6,454 nucleotides of DNA from Enterovirga sp. (lineage in GTDB: Bacteria; Pseudomonadota; Alphaproteobacteria; Rhizobiales; Beijerinckiaceae), in NCBI GenBank assembly GCA_028290385.1, contig JAQGJZ010000450.1, forward strand, positions 1-6,454. The letters run 5' to 3'. Of this stretch, positions 1-5,849 are shown piece after piece. Within the stretch, counting starts at the first letter, position 1, and each line of letters starts with the position of its first letter. The translations under genes were made by a program, and so were the position numbers. Below the pieces are notes generated by a model. It had not been told where the DNA came from and ran no database searches. It was given only the letters and a program-made list of their open reading frames with translations.

Positions 1-1982
1 GTGCGCGGGGCAGGGCGCGGCCCCTCGTGCGGGTCGAGATTGGCGTTCACGACGGCTTCCACCCGGCAATCCTCGCACATGGTGAGAACCCGTGTGCGCG
101 CCTCCCCCTCCGGCCCGGCGAACATCCAGTGGCTGCCGGACAGCTTCGCGATCACCCGCTCGATCGCGCTCCGCGTCCCGAACGGCTTTGCACAGACCGT
201 GCAGTGGAAGGGCTCCTCCTCCTTCACGACGCGCCGGCCCTGGCTCCAGGCCGCGAAATCGAGCCGGGGCTGCAGCGTGATGACGTCCTCCGGGCAGGTG
301 TTGGCGCAGAGGCCGCATTGCACGCAGAGCGTTTCGTCGAACGACAGCATCGGCCGGTCGGGATTGTCCGCCAGGGCCGCCGTCGGGCAGGCGCCAACGC
401 AGGACAGGCAGAGCGTGCAGGCTTCGACCGCGAAGGACAGCCCGCCGAAGGGCGCACCCGCCGCGAGCGGCACCGCGTCCACCGGCTCCGGTGCGGCACG
501 CTGCAACTCGCGAAACGAGAGTTCGAGGAGGCCGCGCTTCTCGCCGGCCGCCAGGAACGAGGCCGGGTTCGGCGAGGCGCGGCCGAGCGGCGTATCGTCG
601 AGCAGGGCGCGCAACTCGTCGGGATCGTCGGTCGACAGAAGCGTGACGGGCGCGGCGCCGTATCCCAAAGCGCCCAGCACGGTGTTGGCGAGGTCGATCG
701 TCCGCAGGGCGGGCGCGAGGTCGTGCGTCGGCCGGCCGCGCACCACGAGCCGGGCCCCGGCCGCCCCGTAGGCGAACAGGGCCGCCAGCGTCTCGGGCCC
801 AAGCTGCGTTACCTCGTTGACCCGGACCGGCAGCACATTGGCCGGCAGGCCATCGCCGAAGCGCGCCAGCGCGTCGATCAGCGGCTCGCCGTGGTCGCCG
901 TCGTGGAACAGCACCACGGCGTCCCGCCCGCCCGCGTGCCGATAGGCCTGCATCAGGGTGCGGAGGCGGCGGATCAGCGCGTCGACCTTGGGCAGCGCGT
1001 AGGAGGCCGCACCCGTCGGGCACACGGCCGCGCAGGAGCCACAGCCGGCGCAGACATAGGGATCGATCGCGACGTGGTCGCCGGCCGGCGCGATCGCGCC
1101 CGTCGGGCACACGTCGAGGCAGCGCGTGCAGCCCGTGATGCGCGAACGCGAGTGGGCGCAGAGCCCCGCCTTGAAGTCGATGAAACGCGGCTTGTCGAAC
1201 TCTCCGACGAGGTGCGAGGCCTCCATGATGACGCGCTCGATCGCGGCAGGATCGCGCGGGTCGGCTCGCAGATAGCCGCTCCGGACCTCGTGCGCCGGAA
1301 ACAGCGGCATGCCGCCCGAGAGGTCGATCACCAGGTCGCAGGTCGAGGTGGCGCCGTCGCGGCCCGGTCCGAACGCGAGCAGGCGCCGCGACGACGGGGC
1401 GGGCAGCGCGTAGTCGTCGATCCGCAGTTCGAAGGCGCCGAGATGGCCCTTCGCGCCACTGATCGTGCCCTTCAGGACCGGGAACTCGGTGGTGCGCGGC
1501 GGTGTGACGTCCTGCGGCTTCGTGAGAAGAACCGTGATATCGAGATGCGCCGCCAGCCGCCGCGCCGCCTCGATCGCGACCTCGTCGCGGCCGTAGACCA
1601 GCGCCACACCCTCGCTAGCGAAGCTCACGGTCCTGATCGGCGACATCGGCTCCGCGGCGGCGGCGAGCAGTGCCGCCATCTTCGGGCCGGCCTGCGCCGC
1701 GTCCTTCGACCAGCCGGCATTCTCGCGGATGTTGGCGAAGGCGATCCGGTCCGTCCCGCCGCTTTCCTCCGCAACCTCTGAAAACAGCGGCGCCTGATGC
1801 GTGCAGGCGACCGTGATCGGCGCGCCCGTGGCGAGGGCGGCCTTGAAGCGGTCGAGCTCGCGGCCGCAGAGCTGGTCGGCCGTATGCAGCCGGCCGCCGC
1901 AGGCCGAGCCGATCGCGCTTTCGTCGAGCGGCATCGTCTCCTCGCAGGAGCAGGCGAACACCAGGCGTTGAATGTCGGACAA
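1..1982 (-). CDS. Polyferredoxin-like 4Fe-4S binding protein of a formate dehydrogenase cluster (3' end outside the window)
   Basis: Reading the reverse strand from a TTG at 1982 gives 660 uninterrupted codons to the left edge, so the C-terminus is missing. Residues 9-18 carry a C-S-C-E motif (C11, C13), reminiscent of HdrA-like redox proteins. Four cluster-type cysteine motifs follow: C275-x9-C285-x2-C288-x3-C292-P; C311/C314/C317/C321-P; C522/C525/C528/C532-P; and C553/C556/C559/C563-P. These could hold four [4Fe-4S] clusters as two ferredoxin-like pairs. A last set, C594-x2-C597 and C636-x2-C639, looks like a metal-ribbon site. No signal peptide or membrane segment is seen, so a cytoplasmic location is likely. 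Such proteins of roughly this length accompany formate dehydrogenase operons; electron transfer or maturation is inferred, not shown. The start is uncertain: a GTG at 2030 would add 16 Arg/Pro-rich residues, and neither start has a good ribosome binding site. TTG was preferred because it places C-S-C about 10 residues in. The gene is divergent from the operon at 2090. Confidence 0.9.
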   Translation of the reverse strand, partial: MSDIQRLVFACSCEETMPLDESAIGSACGGRLHTADQLCGRELDRFKAALATGAPITVACTHQAPLFSEVAEESGGTDRIAFANIRENAGWSKDAAQAGPKMAALLAAAAEPMSPIRTVSFASEGVALVYGRDEVAIEAARRLAAHLDITVLLTKPQDVTPPRTTEFPVLKGTISGAKGHLGAFELRIDDYALPAPSSRRLLAFGPGRDGATSTCDLVIDLSGGMPLFPAHEVRSGYLRADPRDPAAIERVIMEASHLVGEFDKPRFIDFKAGLCAHSRSRITGCTRCLDVCPTGAIAPAGDHVAIDPYVCAGCGSCAAVCPTGAASYALPKVDALIRRLRTLMQAYRHAGGRDAVVLFHDGDHGEPLIDALARFGDGLPANVLPVRVNEVTQLGPETLAALFAYGAAGARLVVRGRPTHDLAPALRTIDLANTVLGALGYGAAPVTLLSTDDPDELRALLDDTPLGRASPNPASFLAAGEKRGLLELSFRELQRAAPEPVDAVPLAAGAPFGGLSFAVEACTLCLSCVGACPTAALADNPDRPMLSFDETLCVQCGLCANTCPEDVITLQPRLDFAAWSQGRRVVKEEEPFHCTVCAKPFGTRSAIERVIAKLSGSHWMFAGPEGEARTRVLTMCEDCRVEAVVNANLDPHEGPRPAPR

Positions 1983-2089
1983 GATCTCAGACCCAGGGCG
2001 CGGCGCTGTGCGCCTCGCAATCGTTCCCACAACCTTATACTGGAATCGCTCGAAGGTAATCGGACACTTCCTCGCAGTATCGATCAGCC
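1983..2089. promoter_or_regulatory. Divergent intergenic region with overlapping AT-rich promoter-like element
   Basis: This is the only gap between the reverse-strand polyferredoxin and the forward operon, so both promoters should lie here or just inside the gene starts. The most AT-rich stretch is at 2031-2045. It contains TATACT (2036-2041) on the forward strand and TATAAG (2039-2034) on the reverse strand, each close to a -10 box. I could not find a convincing -35 element at normal spacing on either strand, so this is only a candidate. If the polyferredoxin starts at the GTG at 2030, part of this region is coding. Confidence 0.3.
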
Positions 2090-2818
2090 ATGATCGCCTC
2101 CGCCGCCCGCAACGCCGCACCGGGCTTTGACCTGCCGCCCTCCTTTGCCTGGGTCGCGCCTCCGGCGGGCACGCCCGTGCATGCCTTTGCGTGCGAGATT
2201 GCGCCGCGGCTCGGCGCCGGCACGCTGACGAGCCGCATCGGCCCGGGGCACGTGGAGCTCGCCGTGGTTCTGGAACCGGAGGAGCCGCTGCGGCTGGCGC
2301 GCCGCGCCGTCCTGACCTGCATGGCCGCGCTCGCCGATGCGGTCGGGGCCTGCGCACCGCCGGAGAAGCCGGTCACGCTGATTTATCCCGACGCCATCGC
2401 GTTCGACGGCGCGCGGCTCGGGGGAGGGCGCCTGGCTTGGCCCAGCGGCTGCCGCGAGGACGAGGTGCCGGACTGGCTGGTCTTTTCCGCCATGCTCATC
2501 GCGTCGAAGAGCCACGCCGGCGATCCCGGGCTGACGCCGGATTCCACGGCGCTTGACGAGGAGGGTTTTGAGCCGGGTGCGCCGGACGCGATCCTCGAAG
2601 CCTTCGCGCGCTATCTCCTGCTCGGGTTCGACGCGGTGCGGGACCGGGGTTTAGCTGCTTGGTCCGACCGGTATCGGCGCTGGCTGCCGGATGGGCGAAC
2701 GACGCGGATCGATGCCGACGGCAATCTCCTGCCCGCCTCTGGTTCGCGCCTGGAGCTCGGGCCGGCGCTCGCGCATCTGTCCTGGTTCGACCCGCAGACG
2801 GGAGCGCCCCGGCTGTGA
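2090..2818 (+). CDS. Biotin/lipoate protein ligase-like protein (DUF4444 type), formate dehydrogenase cluster
   Basis: A 242-residue soluble protein related to the catalytic fold of biotin and lipoate protein ligases. Recognisable family stretches are RIGPGHVELAVVLEPEEPL (49-67), IYPDAIAFDG (98-107), VPDWLVFSAMLIAS (126-139) and TALDEEGFE (153-161). The C-terminal part (about 165-242) fits the DUF4444-like extension, with DADGNLL at 208-214. Residues 97-114 align without gaps to the biotin ligase motif KWPND...DGRKLAG, but the first lysine is Ile98 and the second is Arg109, so normal biotinyl transfer is doubtful. The GxGRxGRxW nucleotide loop is also not visible. It is the first gene of the forward operon and its stop overlaps the next start. 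No clear Shine-Dalgarno precedes the ATG. Family assignment is from recognised sequence pattern; substrate and role are unknown, and a structural or carrier-binding role in enzyme assembly is a guess. Confidence 0.8.
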   Translation: MIASAARNAAPGFDLPPSFAWVAPPAGTPVHAFACEIAPRLGAGTLTSRIGPGHVELAVVLEPEEPLRLARRAVLTCMAALADAVGACAPPEKPVTLIYPDAIAFDGARLGGGRLAWPSGCREDEVPDWLVFSAMLIASKSHAGDPGLTPDSTALDEEGFEPGAPDAILEAFARYLLLGFDAVRDRGLAAWSDRYRRWLPDGRTTRIDADGNLLPASGSRLELGPALAHLSWFDPQTGAPRL

Positions 2819-3378
2819 CGACGGGCAAGCTGCCGCGCACGATCCGGCTCGACGCCTCCGATACCTTTGTGTTCGAGCGCCCTGCCGAGCCGGGCGAATG
2901 GGCCGTCACGGCCTCGTTCCTGTTTCTGGACGCGGATCCGGCGACGCTGACCGGCAAGGCCCGCGTGGCCTTCCGGTCCGGCTTCGCGGGCGTCGGCTCC
3001 CTCGGCTTCTCGACGCTGGTGGTCGTGAGCGAGGCGAGCCCGTCCGAGGTCGAGGACGCGACGGCGACGCTCGCCCACCAGATCCGGGACAAGCTCGGCG
3101 CGCCGGACGAGGCGAGCGCCCGCGCGGCCGCGGAGGAAGAGATTGCCCTGGCGGCCTCGCTCTGCGGCCCGCCGGTCAACACCATCCTGGCCGTGCACCG
3201 GACCTTCGAGGGGGGCGAGATGCGGGAGCAGTTTCGCACCCTGACCCCGAAGGAGCCGAGCTTGCCGGGCGCGGACCGGCTCCATGCGAGCCTGCGCGTG
3301 TTCCAGTTCGTCGAAACCGACGAGGAGCCCGAGGAGCGGATCGACCTCGCCGGGCTGATGGCGGAGAAGCGGACGTGA
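2815..3378 (+). CDS. DUF6505 family protein
   Basis: A 187-residue protein matching the pattern I associate with DUF6505, which occurs in formate dehydrogenase gene clusters of Alphaproteobacteria. Conserved-looking stretches are RTIRLDASDTFVFERPAEPGEWAV (8-31, described in part), KARVAFRSGF (48-57), the run GSLGFSTLVVVSEAS (61-75) and AAEEEIALAASLCGPPVN (105-122). There are no membrane segments, signal peptide or metal-binding cysteine cluster; Cys117 is the only cysteine. The start is GTG at 2815, which overlaps the upstream TGA by four bases and has GGAG at 2801-2804. The frame stays open further upstream, but an earlier start would overlap the previous gene heavily. Function is unknown. 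The operon position implies a role in production or operation of the linked oxidoreductase. Confidence 0.8.
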   Translation: MTTGKLPRTIRLDASDTFVFERPAEPGEWAVTASFLFLDADPATLTGKARVAFRSGFAGVGSLGFSTLVVVSEASPSEVEDATATLAHQIRDKLGAPDEASARAAAEEEIALAASLCGPPVNTILAVHRTFEGGEMREQFRTLTPKEPSLPGADRLHASLRVFQFVETDEEPEERIDLAGLMAEKRT

Positions 3379-4385
3379 GGGAGTTCTGGGTTTCCAGCGG
3401 TCACCATCTGACGCGCCGGACCGAGGGGGGCGGGCTCGCCGTCACGGACGAGCTGCTGCTCGCCTACCTCGCCCGCCCGGAGCTGGTGCCGCCGGACGAA
3501 GCCTGCGATGCCGAGCGCCGCCTCCATGCGGGGCTGATCGCCGATCCGCGCCGCCCCGTCGCCGAGGCGGAGCTCGCCGCGATCGCCGACGCGGATGCGC
3601 GCGAGAACTGGTCGGTGATGCTGGCGCTGCGCGGGACGCTGCTGGCCGCGCCGACGGTCGAAGCGGCGTATCTGGCGCTCGTCAGGGCCAAGCCGATCAC
3701 GACGCCCGGCATCTTTCTGAACCAGCTCGCCCACCTGATCCTGCGCAACGCGTTGGATGGGTGCGAGGACCCCTATGTGCTGCGTGCGGCGGAGCTGTTC
3801 TTCCGGCCGCAGCGCGTGTCCGTGACCGGTGATGCGGTGCTGCTCGCCGATGCGGAGCTGATCGACGCTCAGGAGGCGGGCGGCCATCAATCGCCGCTCG
3901 TCGCGATGCTCGGCCGCGAGCCCGTCTCGGAGCTGGACGTTCTCGAAGACGCGACCGCCTGGACCTATTGGAGCCGGTCGGACGCCTTCTCGATGGCCCT
4001 GAACCTCAGCCAGAACCCGGCCTCGCGCGAAGGCCTCGCCCGGGCGATCGAGGCCTGGCTGCGCCATCTCCTCCACCTCGAGGTCCGGGTGGAGCCGATC
4101 GCCACGGTGCAGGACGAGGATTGGCGCTGGTTCGTCGGGCTCGATGCCGAGGCGACGCGCATCGGCAACGCGGTCTGGACGGGCGAGCGGCTCCCCGTGG
4201 ACGCGCTGTCCCGCGTGCTGGCCATGTTCCGCATGCGCGTCGCGGATCCGGCGCGGATCGACCCCAAGGTCGCCGGCCACCCGATCTACCTCTTTCTCGC
4301 CATGAACGCGGACCGCCGCGTCACGGTGAAGCCGCAGAACCTGATCGTCGGCCTGCCGCTCGCGGCAGGGCAGGTCGCGGCATGA
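3375..4385 (+). CDS. DUF6352 family protein
   Basis: A 336-residue soluble protein that opens with the recognisable REFWVSSGHHL (2-12) followed by GGGLAVTDELLLAYLARPEL (18-37). It is mostly helical in character, with further conserved-looking stretches at 110-135 (GIFLNQLAHLILRNALDGC), 195-215 (AWTYWSRSDAFSMALNLSQ) and 301-322 (GHPIYLFLAMNADRRVTVKP). I take it to be a DUF6352 protein, a family known mainly from formate dehydrogenase clusters. It has no signal peptide, clear transmembrane helix or catalytic signature, so no activity can be assigned. The GTG start at 3375 shares four bases with the upstream stop and has GGAG at 3363-3366, eight bases before it. The stop overlaps the next ATG in the same way. 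A C-terminal run of hydrophobic residues (323-336) is too short to be a membrane anchor. Confidence 0.8.
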   Translation: MREFWVSSGHHLTRRTEGGGLAVTDELLLAYLARPELVPPDEACDAERRLHAGLIADPRRPVAEAELAAIADADARENWSVMLALRGTLLAAPTVEAAYLALVRAKPITTPGIFLNQLAHLILRNALDGCEDPYVLRAAELFFRPQRVSVTGDAVLLADAELIDAQEAGGHQSPLVAMLGREPVSELDVLEDATAWTYWSRSDAFSMALNLSQNPASREGLARAIEAWLRHLLHLEVRVEPIATVQDEDWRWFVGLDAEATRIGNAVWTGERLPVDALSRVLAMFRMRVADPARIDPKVAGHPIYLFLAMNADRRVTVKPQNLIVGLPLAAGQVAA

Positions 4386-4909
4386 GCGCGCTGCCCGAGG
4401 ACGCCGCGGGCCGCTTCACGGTCGGCATCGTGGTTGCCAAGCGCAAGCTGTCGAACCCGTGGGTCGACCACGCCTGGCTGCCGGCCGCAGCGCTTCCCGC
4501 CGCGCCGGACATGCCGCCCTGGACGCGGCTCTCGGCGAACGAGCGCGAGGAGCTCTTCTTTGCGGGCTCTTACGAGCTCTCCTTCCACCGCGGCGAGACC
4601 TCGCATTACCGGGACAACTTGGTGTCCGGGCAGCCGTCGCTGTGGGTGTCGCTGCGGCCGGTCGGCGGCGACGAGCACGAGATCGCAGCCGTCACGGCCG
4701 ATCCCTACGAGGGCGAGTCGATGGCGGGGGCGATCGGCGAGATCGTCGAGGCGGTGCCGATGCCGCCCGAGGTGCAGGCCCACCTCGCGGCCTTTGTGGA
4801 GGCGTTCCACGTCGAGCGGGCCTTCTTCAAGCGGAAGAACAAGCGCGCCGATGCCGAGGCACTGGCCCGCGGGGTGCCGGGCCAGGGCCGCCGGCGGGAC
4901 GAGACATGA
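4382..4909 (+). CDS. DUF3305 domain protein
   Basis: A 175-residue protein with the DUF3305 hallmark near its N-terminus: TVGIVVAKRKLSNPWVDHAW (13-32), followed by LPAAALPAAPDMPPW. The central part has the conserved-looking pattern FFAGSYELSFHRGET...YRDNL (59-80), then SLWVSLRP (86-93) and VTADPYEGE (104-112). The C-terminus is basic, rich in Lys and Arg from 149 to 173 (FKRKNKR and GRRRDE). DUF3305 is regularly encoded next to DUF3306 and formate dehydrogenase genes, and both are present here in that order. The ATG at 4382 is in an ATGA overlap with the upstream stop; only a weak AGG precedes it. No membrane segment is seen. The biochemical function is not known to me; a cofactor-insertion or assembly role is inference from context. 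Confidence 0.86.
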   Translation: MSALPEDAAGRFTVGIVVAKRKLSNPWVDHAWLPAAALPAAPDMPPWTRLSANEREELFFAGSYELSFHRGETSHYRDNLVSGQPSLWVSLRPVGGDEHEIAAVTADPYEGESMAGAIGEIVEAVPMPPEVQAHLAAFVEAFHVERAFFKRKNKRADAEALARGVPGQGRRRDET

Positions 4910-5595
4910 GCGGCCGCGACGGCTTCCTCACGCGCTGGTCGCGCCGGAAGCTCGGGGCCGAGCCCGAAGCGGCGCCCGCGGAGCCTGCTGCCGAGCTGGA
5001 GGCCCCCGCTCCTGAACCCGCTCCGGCGGCCGCCGCGGAAACCCTTTCGGACGAGGAGCTGGCGCTTCTGCCGCCAATCGACGAGCTGACATCGGATTCC
5101 GACGTCACGGCCTTTCTGCGCAAGGGGGTGCCCGAGGTGCTGAAGAAAGCGGCGCTCAGACGCATCTGGGCGCTCGATCCGACCATCCGCGACTATGTCG
5201 GCGACGCCCGCGACTACGCCTGGGACTGGAACACGCCCGGGGGGGTGCCCGGCTACGGGCCGCTCCTCCCCGGCGACGACATGACGGAGCGGCTCGACCG
5301 CATGTTTTCGCGCCTCGCGGACCCCGCCGAGCCGCGGCCGGACACGCCGGACGCCCTTGCGTCCGTGCCGCCTGCCGGGGCGCTGCCGGGCGACGCGGAA
5401 ACGCCGAACGGCGATTCCTCCGGCCGCGACGAGGCGGAGCAGGGCGGCCCTCGGACCGCCGAAAGCGGTGCCCTGCCGCCTGATGACGCGGGACCGAATG
5501 CCCCGCCCGGAGAGCTCCCCGCGCCGCAGCCTGCGGCACTCGAGCCCCCCTTGCGGCGACATGGCGCCGCCCTACCAAAGTTTGACCTGTTCTAA
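4906..5595 (+). CDS. DUF3306 domain protein
   Basis: A 229-residue protein with three zones. Residues 5-16 hold the family opening DGFLTRWSRRKL. Residues 17-45 are an Ala/Pro/Glu-rich linker. Residues 53-120 hold the core: LALLPPIDELTSDSDVTAFL, then GVPEVLKKAALRRIWALDP, RDYVGDARDYAWDWNTPGG and VPGYGPL. After a short segment around 125-138, residues 139-215 are Pro/Ala/Asp/Glu-rich and probably disordered, ending in PLRRHGAALPKFDLF. A terminal RRHG-type motif is something I associate with this family. It is soluble, without a signal peptide. Its ATG at 4906 overlaps the DUF3305 stop by four bases, making it the last gene of the coupled block. Function is unknown; the invariant pairing with DUF3305 suggests the two act together. 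Assignment rests on recognised pattern and neighbours. Confidence 0.88.
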   Translation: MSGRDGFLTRWSRRKLGAEPEAAPAEPAAELEAPAPEPAPAAAAETLSDEELALLPPIDELTSDSDVTAFLRKGVPEVLKKAALRRIWALDPTIRDYVGDARDYAWDWNTPGGVPGYGPLLPGDDMTERLDRMFSRLADPAEPRPDTPDALASVPPAGALPGDAETPNGDSSGRDEAEQGGPRTAESGALPPDDAGPNAPPGELPAPQPAALEPPLRRHGAALPKFDLF

Positions 5596-5663
5596 CTCTT
5601 GTCTCAACTCATAGGTGCGTATTATGGGCCGAAGCGTGGCTGCGACCATGCACCGGGAGTGAG
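5596..5663 (+). promoter_or_regulatory. Candidate promoter and leader of the torD-like gene
   Basis: This 68 bp gap breaks the otherwise gapless gene chain and is clearly more AT-rich than the surroundings. A possible promoter is TTGTCT (5599-5604) and TATTAT (5620-5625) with a 15-base spacer, shorter than the ideal 17. AACTC occurs twice, at 5594-5598 and 5606-5610, 12 bases apart and flanking the -35 candidate; this could be an operator. No hairpin followed by a T-run is visible, so I see no terminator for the upstream operon and read-through is possible. GGGAG at 5655-5659, four bases before the ATG, is a good ribosome binding site. Confidence 0.4.
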
Positions 5664-5849
5664 ATGCGCGCCGAGGGTATCGAGGAAGCTGTTCGGGCCG
5701 CCGGCGAAGCCGGCGTGCTGGCCCGTGCGCTCGGCATGTCACAGCCTGCAGTTTCGAGCTGGACGCCTGGTGCGGCCGATCGCGGTTTCGCGGTTGCGCC
5801 GGCAACCGGCGGCGGACGCGCGATGCTGCGGCCTGACCTCTTCGGCGAC
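5664..5849 (+). other. Cro/YdaS-like helix-turn-helix region fused to the TorD domain
   Basis: Residues 5-34 read as three short helices: GIEEAVRAAG (5-14), AGVLARALGM (16-25) and the recognition-helix pattern SQPAVSSWT (26-34). The A-L-A-x-x-L-G-x-S-Q-x-A-V-S-x-W spacing is the usual one for Cro/YdaS proteins. The following residues 35-60 align without gaps to the family tail (PAER-x-x-A-V-E-x-ATG...LRPD-L), but several usual positions are changed: Pro37 is absent (Ala38 region), Val/Leu before F-A-V is Gly41, and Glu is Ala45. LRPDLFG (55-61) is well kept. DNA binding is inferred from pattern only. Confidence 0.65.

Noticed and set aside
27..1781. Stop-free forward reading frame of 584 codons
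   Set aside because: It lies opposite the polyferredoxin gene, whose reverse-strand frame has ordered cysteine motifs. The forward translation is Arg/Gly/Ala-rich with no recognisable domain, as expected for antisense of high-GC coding DNA.
2659..2814. Longer DUF6505 start at 2659
   Set aside because: It would overlap the ligase-like gene by 160 bases and add residues unlike the family. The GTG at 2815 fits the family N-terminus (RTIRLDASDTFVF) and the overlap pattern of the operon.
2496..4280. Stop-free reverse reading frame of 594 codons
   Set aside because: It is antisense to three recognisable forward genes with matching family patterns and perfect 4-base overlaps. Its translation is low-complexity Arg/Ala/Gly/Ser sequence.
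3968..4381. Longer DUF3305 start inside the DUF6352 gene
   Set aside because: The extra 138 residues are Pro/Arg/Gly-rich shadow sequence. The ATG at 4382 matches both the operon's ATGA junctions and the expected family N-terminus.
5614..5654. GGTGC (5614-5618) and GCACC (5650-5654) as a leader hairpin
   Set aside because: The stem is only five bases with a loop of over 30, which is expected by chance at this GC content.
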